Origin: a virus
Strand: one strand, 5' to 3'
Virus record (IMG/VR): IMGVR_UViG_3300045912_000789
Coordinates: 62,001-126,000 of that record
Length of the DNA stretch: 64,000 nt
Position 1 is the first letter of the stretch, and the number at the start of each line of letters is the position of its first letter. The notes beneath the pieces are model-generated. The model searched no databases and had not been told where the DNA came from. It saw only the letters and a program-made list of their open reading frames with translations. Positions 41,688 through 49,480 of the stretch are shown in pieces. Made by a program: the position numbers and the translations under genes.

Positions 41688-43627
41688 CAGATATCCAGCT
41701 CCCCGACGAACAGGGCGTTGTTCTCGATGAACTCCCGCCGGGCGTCGACGTTGCTGCCCATGAACAGGTCGAAGTAGCGCTCCGCGGCGATGGCGTCGGT
41801 GATCTCCACCTGCTTCAGCGCGCGTCCTTCGGGGTTCATGGTCGTGGCCCAGAGGTCGGGTGCGTTCATCTCGCCCAGACCCTTGAACCGCTGGATCTGG
41901 AGAGTCTTCCGCTGCTCGGTCGACAGCCCCTCGCGGAGCGCGTCCAGCGCGGCGTCGTCGGTCAGGAACTGGATGTTCTTCCGACCCGGGATCTTCACGC
42001 CGTACAGCGGGGGCTGCGCGATGTAGAGGTGGCCCTTGTAGACCAGCTCCGGCATGCACCGGTAGAAGAACGTCAGGAGCAGCGTGCGGATGTGCGCGCC
42101 GTCGACGTCTGCGTCGGTGAGCAGGATCACCTTGTGGTAGCGGAGCTTCGAGAGGTTGAAGGTGTTCGCCTGAACGATCCCGCAGTCCAGGGCGGTGATG
42201 ATGGTGCCGATCTCCTTGTTCTCCAGGATGCGGTCCGCGCCCTCGTCCTCCACGTTCAGCACCTTGCCGCGGAGCGGGAGGATCGCCTGGAATCGCCGGT
42301 CCCGGCCGCCCTTCGCCGAACCGCCGGCGCTGTCACCCTCGACGATGAACAGCTCGCACTCCTCCGGCTTCTTCGACTGGCAGTCGGCGAGCTTGCCGGG
42401 GAGGTAGCTGGCGTCGAGCCACTCCTTGCGCTGCACCCCCTCGCGCGCCTTTCGGGCTGCCTCGCGCGCCATCGCGTTCACCACCGCGCGCTCAGCGATC
42501 TTCTTGGCGACGCCGGGGTTGTCCTTGAAGTACCACTCCACCTGGTCGACGAACATCTGCTCGACGAGCGTCTTGGCTTTCGGGGTGACGAGCTTGTCCT
42601 TGGTCTGGCTGCTGAACGCGACCTCCGAGATGCGGAGGTTGACGATCGCGACGATGCCCTCTCGGATGTCGCCGCCGGTGAGCCCGTCCTCGGGCAGGTT
42701 CTTCAGGAGGTTGTGCTCCTTCGCGTAGGCGGTGACGAGCCGGGTGAGTCCGTTCTTGAAGCCGGTGAGGTGCGTCCCACCGTCACGGTTGTACGTGTTG
42801 TTGGCGTAGCACCGGATGTCCTCTTCGTGGCTGTCGGTCCAGCAGAAGACGAGATCGCAGTTCGACCGGTCGCTGAACGACAGGATCGGGATGAGCGTCT
42901 TCTTTTTGCCAACGACCTCGGCGAGGTAGTCCTTCACGCCGCCCTTGTAGAAGTACGTCTCCGACCACTCCTTCTTGGCGCGCTTGTCGGTGAAGACGAT
43001 CGTCAGGCCGGGGTTCAGGAAGGCCAGCTCCCGCAGGCGCTCGCCGACCTGCTTGCGATCGTACTCGGTGACGCCCTTGAAGATCTGGAGATCACGCTTC
43101 CACGTCACCTTCGTGCCGTGCTTCGTCGTGCGGTCGCCCTTGTGGACGTTGTCCTCGGGGATCCCGCGCTCGTAGCGCTGCGTCCAGATGAAGCCGTCTC
43201 GATGGACCTCGGCCACGAGCCACTCGCTCACGGCGTTGACTGCCGAGACGCCGACGCCGTGGAGACCGGCGGACTTCTCGTAGCTGCCCTGGTCGAACTT
43301 CCCGCCGGCGTGCAGATCGCACATGACCATCTGGAGAGCGGAGACCTTCTCCTCGGGGTGGATGTCGGTCGGGATGCCACGGCCGTTGTCCACCACCTCG
43401 CAGATCCCGTCTTCCAGCAGCGTCACGTGGATCTGATCGCAGTGCCCACCGAGATGCTCGTCGACGCTGTTGTCGACGACCTCCTTGATGCAGTGGTGCA
43501 GGGCGTCCCCGCTGGTCGGGTCGCCGAGGTACATGCCGGGACGCTCACGAACGGCCTCCAAGCCCTTCAGCTTCCGGATGGCGCCGGCGTCGTACTTCTT
43601 CGGTTCGATCTTGTCCTTCTTCGCCAC
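41687..43627 (-). CDS. gyrB: DNA gyrase/topoisomerase IV subunit B
   Basis: The 646-aa protein has the GHKL ATPase (EVVDNSVDEHL, DNGRGIPTDIH, GLHGVGVSAVNAV), a transducer, and a TOPRIM domain with FIVEGDSAGGSAKGGRDR and LLTDADVDGAHI, ending with a GyrB-like RFKGLGEMN tail. It is complete and lacks the long insert of enterobacterial GyrB. Type IIA enzymes need a GyrA partner for DNA cleavage; none is in this window. I choose the GTG at 43627, with GGAG five bases upstream; the GTG at 43633 (GTGA overlap) is possible. The role may be supercoiling of phage DNA, perhaps with host or distant GyrA. Confidence 0.92.
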   Translation of the reverse strand: MAKKDKIEPKKYDAGAIRKLKGLEAVRERPGMYLGDPTSGDALHHCIKEVVDNSVDEHLGGHCDQIHVTLLEDGICEVVDNGRGIPTDIHPEEKVSALQMVMCDLHAGGKFDQGSYEKSAGLHGVGVSAVNAVSEWLVAEVHRDGFIWTQRYERGIPEDNVHKGDRTTKHGTKVTWKRDLQIFKGVTEYDRKQVGERLRELAFLNPGLTIVFTDKRAKKEWSETYFYKGGVKDYLAEVVGKKKTLIPILSFSDRSNCDLVFCWTDSHEEDIRCYANNTYNRDGGTHLTGFKNGLTRLVTAYAKEHNLLKNLPEDGLTGGDIREGIVAIVNLRISEVAFSSQTKDKLVTPKAKTLVEQMFVDQVEWYFKDNPGVAKKIAERAVVNAMAREAARKAREGVQRKEWLDASYLPGKLADCQSKKPEECELFIVEGDSAGGSAKGGRDRRFQAILPLRGKVLNVEDEGADRILENKEIGTIITALDCGIVQANTFNLSKLRYHKVILLTDADVDGAHIRTLLLTFFYRCMPELVYKGHLYIAQPPLYGVKIPGRKNIQFLTDDAALDALREGLSTEQRKTLQIQRFKGLGEMNAPDLWATTMNPEGRALKQVEITDAIAAERYFDLFMGSNVDARREFIENNALFVGELDI

Positions 43628-43629
43628 GG

Positions 43630-43881
43630 TCACTCCATTCCCACGAGGTGCCAGATCAGTCCGATGTGGTGCTGGACGATCGGGTTGCTCTTGTACTTGT
43701 CGCCCAGCTTGCGGCTGATCCCGACGTAGGAACGCCGGAAGCATTCCTGGTCGTACGTCGAGAACTGCGGCCACAGCTCTCTGATCGCGCGGTAGTAGTT
43801 GATGATCTGCTCTGGGTCATCATCCATCGCACTGGCTGCCCAGTGCAGGACCCAGAACAGGGTGCCTTCGGCGACCTTCAC
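43630..43881 (-). CDS. Hypothetical 83-aa protein upstream of gyrB
   Basis: A GTG at 43881 overlaps the stop of a 15-codon leader as GTGA, and a GTG at 43887 would add two residues. The small protein is helical and Trp/Tyr-rich (LFWVLHWAAS, IINYYRAIRELWPQF), with a central charged loop. Its stop overlaps the gyrB start region. It is not recognised; co-translation with gyrB hints at a topoisomerase modulator. Confidence 0.6.
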   Translation of the reverse strand: MKVAEGTLFWVLHWAASAMDDDPEQIINYYRAIRELWPQFSTYDQECFRRSYVGISRKLGDKYKSNPIVQHHIGLIWHLVGME

Positions 43882-43925
43882 GGCCACCCGAGGTAGCTAC
43901 GTACCGGCCTTCTGTGCGCTTCCAT
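43878..43925 (-). CDS. 15-codon leader ORF with strong ribosome site
   Basis: An ATG at 43925 follows GAGGAGG by five bases, one of the best ribosome sites in the window. The frame encodes 15 residues (Arg-rich, ending in GWP) and stops at 43878 in GTGA overlap with the next gene. It follows copy 2 of the 30-bp repeat. It may act as a leader peptide that loads ribosomes for the gyrB operon. Confidence 0.42.
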   Translation of the reverse strand: MEAHRRPVRSYLGWP

Positions 43926-44376
43926 GTAGACCTCCTCGCCTGCTGATAGCTGCGAGGACGGTCTTGATCCGCAGGGGGTTGCCGGCGACGTCGCGCGGAG
44001 CGATCTTGCGCAGGCCCTGGAGGTTCAGCAGATCCTGCGCGATGCTCAGGAGGTGTTGTCGGCAGGTCTCCAGGTCGATGCCGTTCTCGATGAAACGATC
44101 GAGCAGCACGAGGAACGGGTGCCACGGGGTGGGGTCGCGCAGACGACGGGCCATCAGGAGCAGCGCCCGGGCGTCGAGGACGTAGATCTGGCGCTCCCAG
44201 TGCCGAGCCGTGACCTCGTCGTCGAACGCCTCCTGCCGGCAGGCGTCGAAGTAGAGCGTGGTGAGGTGGGTGGGGTGCGGTAGCTGGTGGGCTGCGCCGA
44301 GCAGCAGCGTCTCCACGATCCCCATCTTCCGTGAGAGATCTGCGAGGGTCGCGCGGTCGGCGAGGGTGTCGGTCAT
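43897..44376 (-). CDS. Hypothetical 159-aa protein, first leftward gene after 44472 divergence
   Basis: The ATG at 44376 has an AGGA site. The product is helical with a Leu-rich middle (LLLMARRLRDPTPWHPFLVLLDRFIENG). Its C-terminal coding region passes through the repeat copy at 43931-43960 and the leader ORF start, so the last codons overlap regulatory DNA. No domain is recognised. It is the first gene of the leftward gyrB block. Confidence 0.65.
   Translation of the reverse strand: MTDTLADRATLADLSRKMGIVETLLLGAAHQLPHPTHLTTLYFDACRQEAFDDEVTARHWERQIYVLDARALLLMARRLRDPTPWHPFLVLLDRFIENGIDLETCRQHLLSIAQDLLNLQGLRKIAPRDVAGNPLRIKTVLAAISRRGGLHGSAQKAGT
43931..43960 (-). repeat. 30-bp repeat copy 2 with TATCAG core
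   Basis: Matches 27663-27692 with one mismatch; 22 bases are identical (43939-43960). On the leftward strand TATCAG (43948-43943) precedes GAGGAGG and the ATG at 43925. It lies within the 3' end of the gene 43897-44376. Confidence 0.6.
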
Positions 44377-44471
44377 GCGATTCCTGGTGCGTTGAGGGAT
44401 CCGATCCTGTATGTATTCCCCTAACGGGCCGAAGTAGGCTACCATTCGGCCAGATCCCCGTGGAGACCCTC
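44377..44471. promoter_or_regulatory. Divergent intergenic region before capsid block
   Basis: This 95-bp gap separates a leftward start (44376) from the rightward start (44472), so promoters for both are expected. A TAGGCT box (44435-44440) resembles the rightward -10 boxes, and the rightward start has a GGAG site. A TTGACC partner at 18 bp is absent, so this promoter differs from the two leaderless ones. Confidence 0.4.
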
Positions 44472-45293
44472 ATGACCAGCCACGACACCTCCCCGTTCAT
44501 CGGGCGGTCCGTCGATCCCCAGAGCCTGGAGGCGATGGGGAAGCAGGCTGCCCGTGCCGCCGAGACGGCCGGGATCAGCATGACCGACGCCGTCGTCCAG
44601 ACGATCGGCCACGTCAAGCTGAACTCCGAGCAGGTCCGGCGCGTGGTCGAGTACGCCAACATCGAGATGTTCAACCGCAAGTTCGCGGCGATGTCGGGGT
44701 ACGTCCGCGCGGTCCACATCGACGGCGGTCCGGCGGACCCCGTCCAGGTCATGCAGAACCTCAACGATGCGGCTCGGCCGCGGGAGGTGATCGTGGACTC
44801 CATGGAGTACTCGATGCCGCCGGATCTCGTGAAGTCGTCGGGTGCGATGCACTTCGACTTCGTCCCGGAGCGCACGCGCGCCGGGGCGCTGGGCGAGGTG
44901 TACGCGCTCCAGTCGAAGCTCTCGTCAGCTCACGACGAGCTGGTGCAGAACTTCGAGGCCTCGAAGGAGCGCCTCTCGGAGGCCTTCACGCGCCTGATCG
45001 ATCAGGTGAAGTCGGCCTCCGCCGGCGGAGCAACCCCGGAGGAGATCTACGCGGCCTGGCACCGGGTCCACCCGGAGCTGGCGAAGATCGCCTACGACAA
45101 GCTCAAGGTCGCGATGCGCTCCGACAACGAGAAGGTCGCGGGTCGGATGATCAACCCGGACGCGAAGGTCGTCTCGATCTTCCGCGACTTCGTCAAGGAG
45201 TCGCTGAGCACCGAGGCGCACACCCACGCTCTGCGGAACGTCGAGGCCGAGCTGAGCAAGGTCTCGTCGTGGCTGCGGAAGCACGGAGGCTGA
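44472..45293 (+). CDS. Putative virion protein, 273 aa
   Basis: The ATG at 44472 follows GGAG and opens the capsid-to-tail operon; the frame upstream to 44331 is open but crosses the divergent region. The product is helical, with a coiled stretch near residues 145-185. It has no cysteine motif or membrane segment. Placement ahead of the membrane-active small proteins and capsid genes suggests a head or internal protein. Confidence 0.7.
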   Translation: MTSHDTSPFIGRSVDPQSLEAMGKQAARAAETAGISMTDAVVQTIGHVKLNSEQVRRVVEYANIEMFNRKFAAMSGYVRAVHIDGGPADPVQVMQNLNDAARPREVIVDSMEYSMPPDLVKSSGAMHFDFVPERTRAGALGEVYALQSKLSSAHDELVQNFEASKERLSEAFTRLIDQVKSASAGGATPEEIYAAWHRVHPELAKIAYDKLKVAMRSDNEKVAGRMINPDAKVVSIFRDFVKESLSTEAHTHALRNVEAELSKVSSWLRKHGG

Positions 45294-45294
45294 T

Positions 45295-45576
45295 GTGACG
45301 TACCGAGCAACCTCGAACGCGATCCAGCTCCTCAAGACCGCCTCGGCCCTCCAGACGGGTGAGCGGGCGGCGAAGGCTCTGAAGGGCCTCGTCGTCGGCG
45401 GCACCAACCTGGGTGCCGGGGTGGCCAAGGGACTCGATCTCCCCGAGAACGTCGGCCGGGCGGCGGCCATCGCCGGGATGGGCGGGGCCGCCTACGTCGG
45501 CGGCAAGCGCGTCAAGCGCAAGGCAGACGAGCTGAAGTTCCGGCTCATGTACGGCGACCCGGCCCAGTACTACTGA
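45295..45576 (+). CDS. Small Gly/Ala membrane-segment protein, 93 aa
   Basis: A GTG at 45295 follows directly after the upstream stop. The 93-aa protein has KTASALQTG near residues 15-23, then a Gly/Ala-rich hydrophobic segment (about 52-68) ending in AAYVGGKRVKRK. That A/G-rich helix followed by Tyr, Gly and a basic patch recurs in the genes at 48170, 54752 and 59240. It may be an internal virion protein. No family is recognised. Confidence 0.62.
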   Translation: MTYRATSNAIQLLKTASALQTGERAAKALKGLVVGGTNLGAGVAKGLDLPENVGRAAAIAGMGGAAYVGGKRVKRKADELKFRLMYGDPAQYY

Positions 45577-45585
45577 GGAGCGATC

Positions 45586-46326
45586 ATGGCAGCCAAGTAC
45601 GCATCGGGCAGCAGCACGTTCGGCAAGCTCCTCTCGGACCCGCACTTCTGGGCGCCGGCCGTCGCGATGGGAGCCGGAGTCGCGGTGACCGGCGCGGCCG
45701 GGGCCGTCCAGAAGCTCGTCGACGCCAGGCAGCAGGCGCGGTCGTTCAAGGAGATGCTGGAGCTGCATCCGCAGCTCAAGACCCGGGATCAGGCGTTCGT
45801 GAAGCGCATCTACACGAGCCTCCACAACGTCAACCCGATGATGGCCCGCGACCCGATGGTCGCCGGAGCCTGGACCGACACGATCATCGAGAGCGGCGGG
45901 CTCGATCAGGGCGCCGCCGCTCGTGCGCTCCTCGAAGGCGTGAAGGACTTGGCGCAGATCCGGTCCTCGATCTCGCAGGCGAAGCAGCGCGAGACCAGCG
46001 CCCCGAAGGCCATCGGCGCCGGCGTCAGCCGGATGGTCGAGCACGGCTTCGCGCGAGGGAAGGAGCTGGAGCGCGAGCACGGCGATCTCGCCGCGGCCCA
46101 CAAGCAGATCAAGGACATCCAGGAGGCGGGCATCCAGGAGCGGGCCCACCGACGAATCGAGGGCCTGACCCGCGCCTACACCGACGCCGCCAGCCGCATG
46201 GAGAAGCTGGTGCAGGGCGGGCACGTGACGCCGCAGCGCGTCGACCAGCTCATGGGCGCCGTGATCAAGAAGCACAGTTCCGCGACGACTCCCGGACAGA
46301 AGCTCATCGCGGCCTGCCGAGGCTGA
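45586..46326 (+). CDS. Putative virion protein with N-terminal TM segment, 246 aa
   Basis: The N-terminal region has a hydrophobic Ala/Gly/Val stretch (WAPAVAMGAGVAVTGAAGAV, residues 22-41), followed by a helical domain containing IYTSLHNVNPMMARDPMVAG. The rest is a Gln/Glu/Arg-rich coiled coil. The ATG has GGAGCGATC upstream, and the stop overlaps the next start as TGATG. I suspect an internal or ejection protein from context; no named family is recognised. Confidence 0.68.
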   Translation: MAAKYASGSSTFGKLLSDPHFWAPAVAMGAGVAVTGAAGAVQKLVDARQQARSFKEMLELHPQLKTRDQAFVKRIYTSLHNVNPMMARDPMVAGAWTDTIIESGGLDQGAAARALLEGVKDLAQIRSSISQAKQRETSAPKAIGAGVSRMVEHGFARGKELEREHGDLAAAHKQIKDIQEAGIQERAHRRIEGLTRAYTDAASRMEKLVQGGHVTPQRVDQLMGAVIKKHSSATTPGQKLIAACRG

Positions 46327-48107
46327 TGCACACGAAGCGCGCATACTTCGCCGGGGAGCACGACGGAGAACCCCTCGTCCAGATCGTGCGCCCCGGCGAG
46401 CAGGTCAAGACGGCGTCCTTCATGATGCCGTCCGTGCAGTCGTTCATCGATCGGCTGACACCAGATCCCCGCTACACGTACGTCCTCGTCAACGCGATGG
46501 GGTACAGCGAGTTCTACGGCTCGAACTCCAACCGCGACTGGTACGGCCACAACCAGCACCTCGACTTCAACGGGCTGCTGCACTCGCCGCCGGACTTCGG
46601 CAAGGACTACGAGACCGACAAGATGCAGGGCCTGGCGTGGCCCTACGGCTTCCCCAGCTACTACGGCGCGACCGTCTACGCCCACCACAAGAACACCGAT
46701 CCGCAGCAGCTCGGGTTCGGAGACGTGATCTACGTCGCCCCGAATCCGATCATGAAGCGCATCGAGCTGGTCGAGCGCGTGTTCAACGAGGAGGCCCAGA
46801 AGAAGGGGCACACCTCGATCCTGGAACGAATCGCCGCCGGAGAGCGGGTCGACGTCTCGATGGGCTGCAAGGTGCCCTTCGACTTCTGTTCGATCTGCAC
46901 CGACTGGGCACTCGTCAAGAAGGCCTGGAAGACCTTCAATCCCGACGAGCATCGCCACCCCGGCATCGCGATCCTGCACTTCCACAAGACGGTCCAGCCC
47001 ATCCGGGGGCTCGCGATTACCCGCAAGGACTACTGCGAGCACATGCTCCAGATCCCCGGGAAGATCCTACCCGACGGCCGCAAGGTCTTCGTCTACAACG
47101 ACTTCCCCCGCTTCTTCGACATCAGCTTCGTGCTCGTCGGTGCAGATCGCACTGCGCGTGTGATGTGGCACCTCGGGTCGACGAAGCCGACGGAGGGGAC
47201 GACGGCGGGTCCGTGGGCCAAGCGCGAGAACAGTATCGTGCGGCTGCTGGAGAACCTCCTCAACAAGACATCGGCGATCAACATCGCCTCGATGGAGAAG
47301 GAGATCCCCGACGGTTTCGCCCAAGCGGTGAAGCACGACAGCGACACCGCGCCCGACATCAGCGGGACCCTGACGGTGGTCCTGGACGGAGCCGAGGACC
47401 GGAAGCTGATGGCGAAGAAGATCCTCACGGCGCTCGCCGTGTTGGGCATCGTGCCGTCCCCGAGGGAGTTCCAGACCCTCGCCCTCACCCACGTGCCGGG
47501 CGGTGACCTGATCAAGAAGGCGCTCGACGAGAAGGGGGTGGTCTTCGACACCTCGGTCGGCGGGATCGACGACACCTTCAGCGTCAGCGAGAAGCTCTAC
47601 GACGCCAAGCTCACGCAGGCGTTCGCCCCGCTGATGTCCGAGCGGTCGAGCTTCGACCCCTTCCTGACCGAGCGCCTGACCAGCTTCGAGCCGAAGACGG
47701 CGTCCGCACCTGCGATGCCGATCCGCACGGAACTCCTCGACAAGCTGGCGTCCCAGTACAACGGCTACCGGATCTCTACGCTGGAGAACGCCGGGGATCT
47801 CTTCCCGAAGAGCGCCGAGTTCCTGGGTGCCCAGACGGTCGCCAAGATGGGCGGGAAGGGGATCGGCCTGGCCGCTCTTCTCCTCGGTCTGGGGCCCGTG
47901 ATATCTTTGCTTTCGTCGCACCTGCGTAGCAGGCGTGAAGAAGGGCAGCAGATCGGTACCATGGCTTCGTTCGTCGCCGACAATCCGAGCTTCGTGACCA
48001 TCACGACGATCGGCGCCGGTCTGCGAGCCGCCATGGCCATCGACAAGGCCGGAGGCCTGGTCCAAGCTGCGCGCTCTGTCGTCACGGCTGCACGAGGGGT
48101 GCTCTGA
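46326..48107 (+). CDS. Large conserved-looking phage protein, possible head maturation protease
   Basis: The 593-aa product has a folded N-terminal 330 residues with GYSEFYGSNSNRDWYG, an AHHKN strand, DVSMGCKVPFDFCSIC (two or three cysteines) and DISFVLVGADRTAR. The alternating His/Asp/Cys motifs suggest a catalytic or metal-binding fold, and DVSMG recalls the DVSIG segment of S78-type prohead proteases. I cannot assign a catalytic Ser or His with confidence. The C-terminal third has KTAS segments and a hydrophobic helix (GLAALLLGLGPVISLL). It sits upstream of the capsid genes, as proteases do. Confidence 0.62.
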   Translation: MHTKRAYFAGEHDGEPLVQIVRPGEQVKTASFMMPSVQSFIDRLTPDPRYTYVLVNAMGYSEFYGSNSNRDWYGHNQHLDFNGLLHSPPDFGKDYETDKMQGLAWPYGFPSYYGATVYAHHKNTDPQQLGFGDVIYVAPNPIMKRIELVERVFNEEAQKKGHTSILERIAAGERVDVSMGCKVPFDFCSICTDWALVKKAWKTFNPDEHRHPGIAILHFHKTVQPIRGLAITRKDYCEHMLQIPGKILPDGRKVFVYNDFPRFFDISFVLVGADRTARVMWHLGSTKPTEGTTAGPWAKRENSIVRLLENLLNKTSAINIASMEKEIPDGFAQAVKHDSDTAPDISGTLTVVLDGAEDRKLMAKKILTALAVLGIVPSPREFQTLALTHVPGGDLIKKALDEKGVVFDTSVGGIDDTFSVSEKLYDAKLTQAFAPLMSERSSFDPFLTERLTSFEPKTASAPAMPIRTELLDKLASQYNGYRISTLENAGDLFPKSAEFLGAQTVAKMGGKGIGLAALLLGLGPVISLLSSHLRSRREEGQQIGTMASFVADNPSFVTITTIGAGLRAAMAIDKAGGLVQAARSVVTAARGVL

Positions 48108-48169
48108 TCCGCTGAGGTAGCTCCGGGCAACCGATGACGCAGGATCCCCGCCAAGAAGGAAGACACACC

Positions 48170-49258
48170 ATGGATCGCGAAACCGACATCTTCGACCTGG
48201 ACGTCCAGGGAACCTCCTCGGGCGACCTGGACGTCGATCTCGCCAACGCGGGCCACGTCCTCCAGAAGCTCGCCGAGGAGGAGGGCGTCGATCTGAACGC
48301 CCTCTCGGACGCGGACGTGGCGGACCTCGTCAGGGATCTTCTCCGCCCCGAGGGTCCGAACGCACAGACCACCCAGGAGACCCGGAAGGAAGCCAGCGCC
48401 ATGAGCACCGAGACCCAGCCCCTCCCCAACGAGCCGACCTACGCCGACGTGGCGGTCGAGCTGAGCAAGATCGCCGCCGCCGAGGGCATCGATCTCTCGA
48501 AGGTCTCCCGCGAGGAGTACCACGAGGCGTTCGCCAGCCTCGCCGAGCAGATGGCCGACCCCGAGTACGGCCAGGCGAAGGAGGCCGAGGAGGCGAAGCT
48601 CGCCGAGGCCTACGCGCAGGGCCAGCGCATGGCCGACGGCTTCCTCGATCGCCTCAAGGAGGCGGAGGACGAGGCCGAGAAGAAGGAGAAGGAGCGCAAG
48701 GAGAAGGAGGGCGAGGAGGGCAAGAAGGAGGCCGCCGGCGCCGTCCGTGCCGCGCTCCACGGCGCGAAGGACAAGGCGAAGAAGATGCTCGGCAAGGGCG
48801 TCGGGCACGCCGTCCGCGCGGGCGAGAAGGTCCGCGGCGCCGCGTCCTCGGCCGCCAAGGGCGAGCGCGAGTTCCACGAGCGCCTCGGCAAGGGCATGCC
48901 CGAGGGCCTGACCCACGCCGTCGCGAAGCGCATGGAGGGCCCCGCGAAGGATCGCCTCAGCCGTGCGCGCACCGCGGTCGGTCGCGGTGCCACGGCGGCC
49001 GGCGCGGCCGGTGCCGCGGGCGCGGCGGGCGCGGGCTACGCGGCGGGGCGCTCGAAGGAGAGCCTCGACGAGGCGGCGCTCCAGATCGCGGCCGAGATGG
49101 TCCGCGAGATGGGCTTCGATCCCTCCACCGGCGAGAAGCTCGCCGAGGCGCACGTCCCGGCCGAGCCCACCGCCGACGCGGACGGCTGGACCGAGGACGA
49201 GATCGCCGAGCGCGCGGTCGAGTTCATGAAGGAGGCGGGCTACCTCGCCCAGGAGTGA
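48170..49258 (+). CDS. Charged coiled protein with C-terminal glycine-zipper segment
   Basis: I choose the ATG at 48170 because AAGGAAGA lies just upstream; the frame is open to 48134. The 362-aa protein has an acidic N-terminus, a Lys/Glu-rich coil (around residues 165-210), then a strikingly Ala/Gly-rich helix ending in GAGYAAGRSKES, and an acidic helical end. The same GAGYxAGRS ending is seen in the gene at 59240. It is probably an internal scaffold or ejection protein. No family is recognised. Confidence 0.66.
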   Translation: MDRETDIFDLDVQGTSSGDLDVDLANAGHVLQKLAEEEGVDLNALSDADVADLVRDLLRPEGPNAQTTQETRKEASAMSTETQPLPNEPTYADVAVELSKIAAAEGIDLSKVSREEYHEAFASLAEQMADPEYGQAKEAEEAKLAEAYAQGQRMADGFLDRLKEAEDEAEKKEKERKEKEGEEGKKEAAGAVRAALHGAKDKAKKMLGKGVGHAVRAGEKVRGAASSAAKGEREFHERLGKGMPEGLTHAVAKRMEGPAKDRLSRARTAVGRGATAAGAAGAAGAAGAGYAAGRSKESLDEAALQIAAEMVREMGFDPSTGEKLAEAHVPAEPTADADGWTEDEIAERAVEFMKEAGYLAQE

Positions 49259-49473
49259 TCGTGCGGCGCGAAGCTCATCCCGTCCTGATGCTGGAAACCT
49301 GGCTCAAGGAAGCCCAGGCAGCCCAGCGTCCGGCCGGGATGAGCGACGTCCGGCGGCGGACGCCGGTCGGGAAGGACCGCCAGGAGTACGCGCAGCCCAA
49401 CCCGCCCGCAGCCACCACTGCCCCCCACACGATCTCCAACCAGAAGGCTCTCAGCCCACCACCCGTGATGTGA
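49255..49473 (+). CDS. Small Pro/Ala-rich protein, 72 aa
   Basis: A GTG at 49255 overlaps the upstream stop as GTGA. The peptide has one amphipathic helix (VLMLETWLKEAQAAQRP) followed by a Pro/Ala/Thr-rich tail. No domain is visible. It fits the coupled operon and has typical codon use, but it could be a minor accessory rather than a structural protein. Confidence 0.55.
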   Translation: MIVRREAHPVLMLETWLKEAQAAQRPAGMSDVRRRTPVGKDRQEYAQPNPPAATTAPHTISNQKALSPPPVM

Positions 49474-49480
49474 GGAAACC

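Noticed and set aside
16579-43960. CTGCTGATAG repeats as origin iterons
   Set aside because: Copies are single, dispersed and always just upstream of leftward starts, not clustered near an AT-rich region.
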